DNA of 44,326 bases, taken from positions 243,175 through 287,500 of the forward strand of contig NZ_WJBI01000004.1 of assembly GCF_020804225.1 (NCBI RefSeq), given 5' to 3'. The translations under genes and the position numbers were made by a program. Numbering within the stretch: position 1 is the stretch's first letter; the number at the start of each line of letters is the position of its first letter. Source of the stretch: Methanosarcina sp. DH2 (GTDB lineage: Archaea > Halobacteriota > Methanosarcinia > Methanosarcinales > Methanosarcinaceae). Positions 34,560 through 42,755 of this stretch are shown here, piece after piece. Under the pieces are notes generated by a model. That model was not told the DNA's origin, searched no databases, and worked only from the letters and a program-made list of their open reading frames with translations.

Positions 34560-35213
34560 TCAGAACAGTTGAGCTGGGTTGTTATAGTTAAGCATGAAAT
34601 AGAACCCGAAAATTATCAGAAATATCCCGCAAGCGTAGAGGATATGTCTGTGCATTTTTTGAGAAAGCAGGGCTTTTCCCCGGCTGAAAGACCCGGATAC
34701 TGCAGTGAACCAGCTAAGGTCTGCCGCCCAGTGACCCAGGATAAAGGCTACTGAGATAAGGATTCCCAGTTCGTGTGCTTTCAGCACAAGCGCACTACCC
34801 GCAGTTAGCCACCAGATCCAGAAGTAAGGATTGGAAACGGAGGTTATCAGGCCCAATGTCACGGGATTTGAAGCAAATTTCAGGCCTGAAGCGTCCCAAG
34901 AGACTCTTGCAGAGGCAGCAGCTTTTGCATCCCTTACCGTAAGCAGTCCGAAGACCATAAGTGCAAGCCCGCCAATAACGGAGATAGCTGAGATTGCACC
35001 GCTGCCGACAAGTGAAGCAGCTCCAAAGATAATTAGAATAGAGAGCATAAGCTCAACCAGAATATGTCCGATCACAACTTCAGGGCCTGCAAGCCAGCCT
35101 TTTCTGAGAGAAACCTCTATGGTTGCAAAAAGCATCGGTCCCGGGACCAGGGCACCTGTAAGCCCGACAGTGAAGCCCAGGAGAAGGGCTCTGAAGATCT
35201 CAATTGTCAGCAT
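34560..35213 (-). CDS. LysE/RhtB-family amino-acid exporter
   Basis: The protein has 217 residues and six helices. The family signature appears at the start, 'GFTVGLTGALVPGPMLFATIEVSLRKGWLAGPEVVIGH' (quoted in parts: GPM-x(8)-S-x3-G with a downstream G-H). A second conserved region is 'NPVTLGLITSVSNPYFWIWW', the N-P...F-W element of LysE proteins. It should export a small amino acid or similar solute; the substrate is not known. The ATG at 35213 is the last of three identical ATG-containing 16-bp repeats. There is no Shine-Dalgarno motif. Confidence 0.88.
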   Translation of the reverse strand: MLTIEIFRALLLGFTVGLTGALVPGPMLFATIEVSLRKGWLAGPEVVIGHILVELMLSILIIFGAASLVGSGAISAISVIGGLALMVFGLLTVRDAKAAASARVSWDASGLKFASNPVTLGLITSVSNPYFWIWWLTAGSALVLKAHELGILISVAFILGHWAADLSWFTAVSGSFSRGKALLSQKMHRHILYACGIFLIIFGFYFMLNYNNPAQLF

Positions 35214-35247
35214 TATCGGTTGTCAGCATTATCGGTTGTCAGCATTT
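35197..35247 (-). repeat. 16-bp tandem repeat triplicating the start codon of the LysE-type gene
   Basis: ATGCTGACA with the surrounding 16-bp unit occurs at minus-strand ATGs 35245, 35229 and 35213. Because 16 is not a multiple of three, the first two ATGs open other frames and stop after 10 and 9 codons. Only the third begins the transporter. Confidence 0.85.
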
Positions 35248-35470
35248 TATCGATCTGGAAGTTTTTAGAAAAATTAGATAGATATTTTAGTAAATGTATA
35301 CTTTTGAAAAGTAAACGATTTCGGAAAGCAGATTCGAGCACAGCTAAAAAGGACAGCTCTGAAGAAAAGGAAATGAAAAAAAGGGCACATTCGTACCCTC
35401 CACACACCTGGAAAAAACTTTTCCCGGAAAAACTTTTAATCAGGCTGGCTAAATAAAAAAGAAGAAGAGT

Positions 35471-36484
35471 TTAGAGAATGATCTCGATATCCAGTTCTTC
35501 TGCAAGCTCCTTATACCTATTCCTGATGGTAACTTCCGTAACCCCGGCAACGTCTGCAACTTCCCGCTGAGTCCTCCGCTCCCCGCAGAGAATGGATGCA
35601 ATATAAATTGCAGCTGCGGCAACTCCTGTGGGGCCCCTTCCGCTTGTGAGTTCTTTTTCTGAGGCCTGCCTGAGGATCTCAACACTCTTTGACTGGACTT
35701 CTCCTTTCAGGTTAAGCCCGGAGCAGAACCTCGGGACATAGTCGATAGGGGAAGTTGGCATGAGCTTTAAGGCAAGTTCTCTGGAAATGAAACGGTAAGT
35801 CCTTCCGATTTCTTTCCTGCTTACCCTGGAAACCTCTTCGATCTCATCAAGTGTCCTCGGGACACTGCACTGGCGGCAGGCTGCATACAGGGCTGCTGCG
35901 GCTACGCCTTCAATGCTCCGGCCGCGGATGAGGTTCTTGTCCACAGCTTTTCTGTAGACGACTGCTGCGGTTTCCCTGACAGTTCTCGGGAGACCGAGAG
36001 CTGAAGCCATTCTATCCAGTTCGGAAAGAGCAAAAGCCAGGTTTCTTTCAGTTGCGTTGCTTACACGGATTCTACGCTGCCATTTTCTTAAACGGTAGAG
36101 CTGAGCACGGTTTTTGGAAGAGATAGACTTTCCGTAAGAATCACGGTTTCTCCAGTCAATCATTGTGGAAAGCCCTTTGTCGTGGATTGTATACGTCATT
36201 GGCGCACCCACACGGGAACGCTTCATGCGTTGATCGTGATCGAAAGCTCGCCATTCCGGCCCTTCATCCACAAAGTCGGCGTCAATGACAAGTCCGCAGT
36301 CCCCACACACGAGCTCTGCTCTCTCATAGTCGTGAACTAGGTTTCTGCTACCGCATTCTGGACACACGGCCTTTTCGTTCTCAAAACTTTGCTCCTTTTG
36401 TTTTTCTTTGCGAGCTTTAATCATGGCACGTATTTTTTCTCTTTCAAGAGTGTCCGAATAGCGAACCCTTTCGACTTCTACCAT
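35471..36484 (-). CDS. tfb: Transcription initiation factor B (TFB)
   Basis: The protein has 337 residues. The N-terminal zinc ribbon 'CPECGSRNL...CGDCGLV' (residues about 41-64) is followed by the B-reader/linker with '[10 protein letters not shown]', then two cyclin-fold repeats (about 145-230 and 240-325), the second ending in a helix-turn-helix '[20 protein letters not shown]' that contacts the BRE. It bridges TBP, promoter and RNA polymerase. A long charged N-terminal extension (about 40 residues) precedes the ribbon. AAGGTGAT sits five bases before the ATG. TATA-like boxes at 36543-36568 suggest its own promoter in addition to read-through from gar1. Confidence 0.97.
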
Positions 36485-36673
36485 ATTATATCACCTTACA
36501 AATTAATATGACCTATCTCTATTCCTGAATCTCAAACCTGCACTTTATAAATTACAGTATATATATAAAAGAAGGGAGAAGAAAACTTGCGGCTATAACT
36601 AGCAAAAAGATTATAAACCGGTTAAAGCTAAACCATAATAAAGGATTAAAACCTTCATCGAATGTCAGAGATC

Positions 36674-36943
36674 TCACCGAATATAGACTCTTTCATTGAC
36701 GAGAGCCCGAGTTTCCGAACCAGGAATTTGCTTAAAGCCCTTCACTAAAAAATATGGATGGTTTACAGGTCCAAAGACACTGGCAATTGTACCAATCCGG
36801 TTCAGAGCCTTGTCAACGACAACCGAATTCAGCTTTGGAACACTACCTGAGACGTTATCGGGTTTTACCTCATCCCCTCTAATTATCAGGTTTCTTAGAC
36901 CTGACCTGTGCAGCACGGTACCGAGTCGTTTCATATCAGCCAC
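36674..36943 (-). CDS. gar1: H/ACA ribonucleoprotein subunit Gar1
   Basis: The protein has 89 residues. The six-stranded barrel is seen in 'KLNSVVVDKALNRIGTIASV' and 'FGPVNHPYFLVKGF', the core Gar1 motif for binding Cbf5. It helps Cbf5 release product during RNA-guided pseudouridylation. The eukaryotic Gly/Arg-rich ends are absent, as in archaea. GTG at 36943 is used (GAGG about 11 bases upstream); ATG three codons later is possible. tfb follows after 189 bases, an arrangement common in euryarchaea. Confidence 0.93.
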   Translation of the reverse strand: MADMKRLGTVLHRSGLRNLIIRGDEVKPDNVSGSVPKLNSVVVDKALNRIGTIASVFGPVNHPYFLVKGFKQIPGSETRALVNERVYIR

Positions 36944-37027
36944 GAATAGTTATTCCTCTATGCACAGGGCAGAAATACCCCGGCTTCGAGTGGATTAAAC
37001 TGTCAGTCCCGAATAAGAATATATATT

Positions 37028-37054
37028 GTAGACTGAAAAGCATATGTAGTCTAC
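37028..37054. promoter_or_regulatory. 7-bp inverted repeat in the gar1/ppdK divergent region
   Basis: GTAGACT (37028-37034) and AGTCTAC (37048-37054) are perfect inverted repeats 13 bases apart. The repeat is next to an AATATATATT box (37018-37027) serving gar1. It is a candidate operator, or a hairpin if transcription starts upstream of it. Confidence 0.4.
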
Positions 37055-37154
37055 GTTCATCATATATAAGTATATCGCAAGACCTATATTATACATTGAT
37101 CCCAACTAAATTGAAAGAGTAAAGTATAAGATACAGGAGGGGAGAACCACAAGC

Positions 37155-37166
37155 TTATATATTAAA
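37155..37166 (+). promoter_or_regulatory. TATA box of ppdK
   Basis: TTATATATTAAAT centres near 37160 and predicts a transcription start near 37185, hence a leader of about 210 bases before the TTG start of ppdK. Confidence 0.55.
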
Positions 37167-37171
37167 TAGAC

Positions 37172-37186
37172 ATTGTTGGCAACAAT
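37172..37186. promoter_or_regulatory. 15-bp palindrome at the predicted ppdK transcription start
   Basis: ATTGTTG-G-CAACAAT is a perfect palindrome with 7-bp arms. It begins six bases after the TATA box and reaches the predicted start point, the usual place for an archaeal repressor site. Confidence 0.5.
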
Positions 37187-37194
37187 CAGACCCT

Positions 37195-37370
37195 AAGTCT
37201 AGGAATATTCAGAACTTTAACTCCGAATAATGAAGACTATAGGTCTGGGAAATATCCAGACTCTAACTCCGATTAATGAAGACTATAAGTCTGGGAAATA
37301 TCCAGACTCTAACTCCGATTAATGAAGATCATAGGTCTGGAAAATATCCAGACTCTAACTCCGATTAATG
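37195..37370 (+). repeat. 46-bp tandem repeats x4 in the ppdK leader, each with a hairpin
   Basis: The copies start at 37195 (diverged), 37241, 37287 and 37333 (last one 38 bp). In the three good copies GTCTGG pairs with CCAGAC across a 7-base A/T loop (7 bp in the third copy). Each copy also ends in AATGA and so carries an ATG; those at 37230 and 37276 open 30-codon frames that stop within the leader. The array ends 25 bases before the ppdK start codon. Confidence 0.9.
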
Positions 37371-37394
37371 ATCTCGTTCCAGGGAGGAGAATCA

Positions 37395-40049
37395 TTGTCC
37401 AAGTTCGTATATTTTTTTGGAAAGGATGTAACTGATGGTAAGAGTAGTATGAAAGACCTGCTTGGAGGTAAGGGTGCAAACCTTGCCGAGATGGCAAATC
37501 TCGGAGTTCCCGTACCACCTGGCTTTACAATAACAACCGAAGTTTGTGTACTTTATCTTAAGGAAAATAAATATCCAGAAGAAGTACTCAGGCAGGAAAA
37601 AGAAGCAATCGATAAGCTGGAAGCCTTAAATGGCAAAAGGCTGGGAGATCCCGAAGATCCGTTGCTAGTCTCTGTAAGATCTGGAGCCAGAGTGTCCATG
37701 CCGGGGATGATGGACACAGTTCTGAATCTTGGACTTACGGACAAATCAGTTATAGGACTCGCAAAAAAAGTCAATGATGAAAGGTTCGCTTATGACTGCT
37801 ACCGAAGATTTATCGCCATGTTTGGGGACGTGGTTCTTGGAGTTGAATTCAGAAAATTCGATTCCTTAATCGAGGACAAGAAGAAAGAACTGGGGGTTAA
37901 GTCCGACACCGACCTCGATTCAAAAGCATTGAAAGAATTGGCAGAAAGATTTAAAGGAGTAATCAAACTCGAAAAAGGATTTGAGTTCCCTCAGGATCCT
38001 AAAGTTCAGCTTCAGATGGCAATTAACGCTGTTTTTGATTCATGGAATAACCAGAGAGCCATTACCTACAGGAAGCTCAACGACATTGATGACAGCTGGG
38101 GCACAGCTGTTAATGTGCAGACCATGGTCTACGGGAACAGAGGAAACACTTCAGGTACAGGTGTTGCTTTTACAAGAAATCCTTCTACAGGCGAAAAAAA
38201 GTTCTTTGGGGAATACCTCATCAACGCACAGGGCGAAGATGTTGTTGCCGGGATAAGGACACCAGACTTTATTAATACACTCGGAGACAAAATCCCGGAA
38301 GCCTATGCCCAGCTTGTGGACATCTGCCAGAGACTTGAATCCCACTTTACAGACATGCAGGATATAGAGTTTACTATTCAGGAAGGAAAACTTTACATGC
38401 TGCAGACCAGGACCGGAAAGCGCACAGCTGCCGCAGCTGTGAAGATCGCAACCGATATGGTGGCAGAAGGGCTCATAGATAAAGAAACCGCAGTAAACAG
38501 AGTTAAAGCAGAACACATTGACCTGCTCCTGCACCCGAGGATTGACCCGGAAGCAAAGCTTGAAGTGATTGCAAAGGGGCTTCCAGCATCACCCGGAGCC
38601 GCTGTCGGAAAGGTGGTCTTTACTGCCGAAGCTGCTGAAGAGATGGCAGAGATAGGCGAAAAGACAATTCTTGTCCGTACCGAGACCTCACCTGAAGACA
38701 TCGGAGGCATGGCAGCTGCACAGGGAGTCCTTACCGTGCGCGGAGGGATGACCTCTCATGCTGCAGTGGTTGGAAGAGGCATGGGCAAACCCTGTGTCGT
38801 TGGTTGCGGAGAAATCTCAATCGATATGAAGAACGCCCATTTTATGGTAAATGGCTTCACCATTAAAGAGCATGACTTTATCACGATTGATGGAAGCATC
38901 GGAAGCGTCATTATCGGGAAAGTAGACCTGATTGATGCAGAGATAAATTACGACCTGAGAAAGCTTCTCATCTGGGCTGACGAAATAAGGACTCTCGGAG
39001 TAAGGACAAACGCCGATAACCCGGCTGATGCAGCCCTTGCCCGCGAACTCGGTGCAGAAGGTATCGGGCTTTGCAGGACAGAACACATGTTCTTCGGTGA
39101 AGACAGGATCCCCGCAGTCAGGGAAATGATCATGGCCGAAGATGAAAAGACAAGGAAGAAAGCCCTTAAAAGGTTGCTCCCCATGCAGAAAGAAGACTTC
39201 ATAGGAATCTTCCGCAGCATGGAAGGCCTTCCTGTAACCATCAGGCTCCTTGACCCTCCTCTGCACGAGTTCCTTCCTGATAAAGAAGAGCTCGACGAAA
39301 AACTCAGGGAACTCGAAACCTCCGGGGACTGCGGGAAGATTGATGAGGTTAAAAAAATCATCCAGCGCGTAGTTTCTCTTAAGGAACTCAACCCCATGCT
39401 CGGGCACAGGGGCTGCAGGCTCGGTATTACCTATCCTGAAATTTACAACATGCAGGTGCGGGCAATAATGGAAGCAGCCTGTGAGCTTACAGCTGAAGGA
39501 ATGGAAATTGTTCCTGAAATCATGATCCCGCTTGTGGGCCTCGTAAAAGAACTCTCCCTTTCTAAAGAGGAAGTTTGCAAGACGGCAGAAACAGTAATGG
39601 CTGAAAAAGGCATGAAGATCGACTACAAAGTAGGAACCATGATAGAATTGCCCAGAGCCACAATTGTCGCAGACCAGATTGCAAAGGAAGCTGACTTTTT
39701 CTCCTTCGGGACAAACGACCTTACCCAGACAACCTTCGGGTTCAGCAGGGACGACGTATCCAAATTCGTGCCCATCTACCAGAAGGCAGGCATCCTTGAA
39801 CATGATCCCTTCGCAGTCCTGGACCAGGAAGGCGTTGGCGAGCTGATGAAGATCGGAATCGGAAAAGGACGCTCCGTCAAACCCGAGCTTAAGATAGGAA
39901 TCTGCGGAGAACATGGCGGCGAACCGAAATCCATTACCTTCGCGCATCAGATAGGCATCGATTATGTAAGCTGCTCCCCTTACAGAGTTCCTATCGCAAG
40001 GCTTGTAGCTGCGCAGAGCACAATGGAAATCAGAGACGCAAAAAAATAA
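37395..40049 (+). CDS. ppdK: Pyruvate, phosphate dikinase
   Basis: The protein has 884 residues. The ATP-grasp N-terminal domain ('LLGGKGANLAEMANLGVPVPPGF', quoted in part) is followed by the phosphohistidine domain 'VRGGMTSHAAVVGRGMGKPC' and the PEP/pyruvate-binding barrel with 'GLCRTEHMFF', 'LDPPLHEFLP', 'LGHRGCRLGI' and 'FSFGTNDLTQTTFGFSRDD'. It interconverts pyruvate + ATP + Pi and PEP + AMP + PPi, feeding gluconeogenesis in a methanogen that makes pyruvate from acetyl-CoA. TTG at 37395 is the start: GGGAGGAG is five bases before it, inside the longer frame from ATG 37368. The leader has a palindrome and four hairpin repeats, so the gene is probably regulated. Confidence 0.97.
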   Translation: MSKFVYFFGKDVTDGKSSMKDLLGGKGANLAEMANLGVPVPPGFTITTEVCVLYLKENKYPEEVLRQEKEAIDKLEALNGKRLGDPEDPLLVSVRSGARVSMPGMMDTVLNLGLTDKSVIGLAKKVNDERFAYDCYRRFIAMFGDVVLGVEFRKFDSLIEDKKKELGVKSDTDLDSKALKELAERFKGVIKLEKGFEFPQDPKVQLQMAINAVFDSWNNQRAITYRKLNDIDDSWGTAVNVQTMVYGNRGNTSGTGVAFTRNPSTGEKKFFGEYLINAQGEDVVAGIRTPDFINTLGDKIPEAYAQLVDICQRLESHFTDMQDIEFTIQEGKLYMLQTRTGKRTAAAAVKIATDMVAEGLIDKETAVNRVKAEHIDLLLHPRIDPEAKLEVIAKGLPASPGAAVGKVVFTAEAAEEMAEIGEKTILVRTETSPEDIGGMAAAQGVLTVRGGMTSHAAVVGRGMGKPCVVGCGEISIDMKNAHFMVNGFTIKEHDFITIDGSIGSVIIGKVDLIDAEINYDLRKLLIWADEIRTLGVRTNADNPADAALARELGAEGIGLCRTEHMFFGEDRIPAVREMIMAEDEKTRKKALKRLLPMQKEDFIGIFRSMEGLPVTIRLLDPPLHEFLPDKEELDEKLRELETSGDCGKIDEVKKIIQRVVSLKELNPMLGHRGCRLGITYPEIYNMQVRAIMEAACELTAEGMEIVPEIMIPLVGLVKELSLSKEEVCKTAETVMAEKGMKIDYKVGTMIELPRATIVADQIAKEADFFSFGTNDLTQTTFGFSRDDVSKFVPIYQKAGILEHDPFAVLDQEGVGELMKIGIGKGRSVKPELKIGICGEHGGEPKSITFAHQIGIDYVSCSPYRVPIARLVAAQSTMEIRDAKK

Positions 40050-40409
40050 AAGAACCTGAAATTTGAATTCTGGCAGGACCACATCCTGCCTCCAACCTTC
40101 TTTTTTGAAAAATTACTCCCAAAGAGCGTAGAAAATCTACCCGTTTCCAATCTTTCAAACCCGAAAGATGTTTTATTTTCACATAAAACAAACACAATAT
40201 TCTAAGAATTACAGGAACAAAAATGAAAGTACTGCATACTTTTTTTGCCATATGCTCATTAAAAGGTATTTGAATTAATCAAAAAGTATATGCACCGACC
40301 AAAAGAAAAACAGGGAAAAAAAAACACCAGGAAAAAACAAAACATCAGGAAAAAAACAAACCAAGAAATCTGGAAATGGAAAATTTGATGAGCCAGAATC
40401 AGCTCATCT
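40050..40409. other. Convergent gap between ppdK and idsA
   Basis: It starts with the ppdK terminator. About 40309-40360 holds imperfect copies of CAGGAAAAAACAAA. No gene is seen. Confidence 0.45.
40072..40106 (+). terminator. Stem-loop and T-tract terminator of ppdK
   Basis: GGCAGGA-CCACA-TCCTGCC (40072-40090) is a perfect 7-bp GC-rich stem, followed by a pyrimidine-rich stretch ending in TTTTTT (40101-40106), 23 bases after the stop codon. Confidence 0.7.
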
Positions 40410-41375
40410 TCAGTATTCCCTTGCGATCATATAATCGGCAATCTGGAGAAGAAGGTCCTTTTCGGGACAGTCTTTGAGGACATCCAGTTTTGCCTTGCCT
40501 TCATTGATGTATGAGATTGCAAGGTTCCTTACGTAATCAAGGGACCCACACTCTGTAAGAGTTAGGACGGCAGCCTCAGTTTCTTTGAGAGTGGCTTCCC
40601 CTCTCCCGAAGATATCCAGTTTCACGCCTTTCCCGAAAGCATCAATAACAATAAGTGTATGCTTCCCTTCCATGAGGTCGCTTCCCCTTACTTTTCCGAG
40701 CACTTCCTCGGGGGAGATCATGTCAAGGACGTCATCGTACATCTGGAAACCGATCCCTATAAGGCGTCCATACTCGGATAAAGCCTCGGCAGTTTCGTCA
40801 GATGCCCCTCCTAAAAGGGCTCCGATTTTGGCTGCGGCTGCATAAAGGACAGAGGTCTTTTTTTCCACCATCTCGATATACTCAAGTTCCGTAACCCTTT
40901 CCCTTGTTTCGAAGTCCATATCAAGCCACTGGCCTTCACAGATTTCGGTACAGGTCTTTGAGAGGACATCCATACACTTTAAAATCCTGACAGGCTCATT
41001 TTCGACTTTTGACAGAATTTCGAAGGCTTTAGAATAAAGAGTGTCGCCGGCAAGAATTGCTCCGGCTTCACCCCATTTCACATGGACTGCAGGCATTCCT
41101 CTGCGGATATCATCTTTGTCCATTATGTCATCATGGATCAGGGTAAAATTATGTACAAGTTCCACGGCCACTGCTGCAGGCAAAACGGACTTGAGATCGG
41201 AGCCGACAGCTTCTGCTGCCAGAATGAGGACTGCCGGACGAAGGCGCTTTCCACCGGCGTCCACCAGATAACGAGAAGCTTTGTACAGCTCCTCCGGGCG
41301 GGTTATTGGAAGCAGTTCGTCAATTGCAGCATCAACATGGGAACTTCTTTTTTTGATCTCATCAATAAGCGTCAT
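40410..41375 (-). CDS. idsA: Bifunctional short-chain isoprenyl diphosphate synthase (geranylgeranyl-PP type)
   Basis: The protein has 321 residues. 'GGKRLRP' (residues 41-47) binds diphosphate. The first Asp-rich motif is 'DDIMD' (82-86) and the second 'YDDVLD' follows 'GIGFQM'. The residues before the first motif ('HNFTLIH') are small/aromatic as in archaeal C15/C20 synthases. It condenses isopentenyl diphosphate onto allylic diphosphates to make farnesyl- and geranylgeranyl-PP for archaeal membrane lipids. ATG at 41375 is chosen because GTGAT lies just before it; ATG 41381 and GTG 41384 are alternatives. It follows the RNase J gene by 36 bases, so they are likely co-transcribed, as in other methanogens. 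Confidence 0.94.
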   Translation of the reverse strand: MTLIDEIKKRSSHVDAAIDELLPITRPEELYKASRYLVDAGGKRLRPAVLILAAEAVGSDLKSVLPAAVAVELVHNFTLIHDDIMDKDDIRRGMPAVHVKWGEAGAILAGDTLYSKAFEILSKVENEPVRILKCMDVLSKTCTEICEGQWLDMDFETRERVTELEYIEMVEKKTSVLYAAAAKIGALLGGASDETAEALSEYGRLIGIGFQMYDDVLDMISPEEVLGKVRGSDLMEGKHTLIVIDAFGKGVKLDIFGRGEATLKETEAAVLTLTECGSLDYVRNLAISYINEGKAKLDVLKDCPEKDLLLQIADYMIAREY

Positions 41376-41411
41376 AGGCATCACGAAAATACGGGGTTTT
41401 TCATAATAGAG

Positions 41412-42755
41412 TTACTCTTCTATATATAACACTTCGCCGTTTCTCAGAAGGTGTACGGTATCTCCGAGTACATACCCCGCATCTTCCGCCATCTCTATGT
41501 AATGTCCGTGCATTTCCATATTCCCATGGGCAGGAATTACATGCTCGGGATTTACCATGCGCAGAAGTTCCCAGTGATCTTCTCTGTACGCGTGCCCTGA
41601 TACGTGGACATCGTCATAGATCCTCCCGCCCTTCATCCTGAGTTTGGTCTCAAGGGCGTAGCGGTTTGCCTGAGTTAACGGGCTCGGGATCACATTTGCT
41701 GAGAAAATGATCTTGTCTCCGGGCTCAATTGCGTAAGGAGTTTCCCCATTTGCAATCCGCACGAGAATGGAACCTGGCTCTCCCTGATGCCCTGTAACAA
41801 TAGGCAGATATTTATTCTTGCCTTCCTGCATTATGCGCTTGAATGCCCTGTCGACATCTTTTCTCATGCCATAAATCTCTACATTGGAGGGCAGTTCAAG
41901 ATAACCGACATCCCTGGCTGCAGTCACGTAACGTTCCATGGACCGCCCCAGAAGCACAGGAATTCTGCCCATTTCCTCGGCAGCCTCGATAATCGCTTTG
42001 AGCCTGGCAATGTGAGAGGCAAAAGTCGTAACGATCATGCCCACATCGGACTCTTCTGTCCCGAGCAATACATCCCTAACCATATCCTTTGCGATCTGTT
42101 CTGAAGGAGTCTTTCCTGAGCGCCCTGAATTCGTGCTTTCTGTAATCATTGCAATGACCCCTTCCTTTCCGAGGGATTTGAAGCGCTCAAAGTCAGGAGC
42201 CTCACCCATTGTCGGAGTCCTGTCCAGCTTGAAGTCACAGGCATAGAGGACCGCTCCTGCAGGAGTGTGCACAGCTGCAAGTACACAATCAATGATACTG
42301 TGCTGAACCCTTATGAATTCTATAGAAATGTCTTCAGTAACCTGGTAGGTCCCGCCTGCCTGCAAAGGAATAACTCTGTTGCAGACCTCGAACTTGCGCT
42401 CGGACTCTATCTGCTGTTTGATAATAGCTGCGGTATAGGGAGTGGCAAGTATAGGAGCATTGTACCTGTGGGCGAGTTTTGGAATCGCACCAATGTGGTC
42501 AAGGTGTCCGTGAGTACAGACAATTGCCCTGACAGTCCCGTTGATTTCTTTCATAATAGTATCATCAGGAATTGCACCCATCTCGATCAGTTCAAGAGAA
42601 TGCATCTTATCAATTTCAACATCTTCATGAATTTGAACCCGGTCAAGCCTGAGCCCCATATCCAGAATAACAATATCTTCACCTATAATAACGGCAGTCA
42701 TATTGCGGCCCATTTCGTTATATCCGCCGACTGCAACAATGCCTATTTCAGTCAT
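41412..42755 (-). CDS. rnj: Archaeal RNase J (metallo-beta-lactamase/beta-CASP ribonuclease)
   Basis: The protein has 447 residues. The metal-binding motif is 'THGHLDH' (residues 81-87), with a later 'FIRVQHSIIDC' and 'LYACDFKLD' for the remaining ligands. The beta-CASP insertion and 'IVTGHQGEPGSILVRIANGE' follow, and the C-terminal 'VHVSGHAYREDHWELLRM' and 'VIPAHGNMEMHGHY' complete the site. It degrades or trims RNA in the 5' to 3' direction in euryarchaea. It lacks the long C-terminal domain of bacterial RNase J, as expected. AGAGGTT precedes the ATG. Pairing with the prenyl synthase gene is a recurring archaeal arrangement, though the two have no direct biochemical link. Confidence 0.94.
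   Translation of the reverse strand: MTEIGIVAVGGYNEMGRNMTAVIIGEDIVILDMGLRLDRVQIHEDVEIDKMHSLELIEMGAIPDDTIMKEINGTVRAIVCTHGHLDHIGAIPKLAHRYNAPILATPYTAAIIKQQIESERKFEVCNRVIPLQAGGTYQVTEDISIEFIRVQHSIIDCVLAAVHTPAGAVLYACDFKLDRTPTMGEAPDFERFKSLGKEGVIAMITESTNSGRSGKTPSEQIAKDMVRDVLLGTEESDVGMIVTTFASHIARLKAIIEAAEEMGRIPVLLGRSMERYVTAARDVGYLELPSNVEIYGMRKDVDRAFKRIMQEGKNKYLPIVTGHQGEPGSILVRIANGETPYAIEPGDKIIFSANVIPSPLTQANRYALETKLRMKGGRIYDDVHVSGHAYREDHWELLRMVNPEHVIPAHGNMEMHGHYIEMAEDAGYVLGDTVHLLRNGEVLYIEE

Noticed and set aside
37195-37370. CRISPR-like array
   Set aside because: The 46-bp units are contiguous with no spacers, and no cas gene is present.
38817-40082. 421-codon minus-strand open frame
   Set aside because: Entirely antisense to ppdK; Phe/Cys/His-rich shadow composition; no family match.
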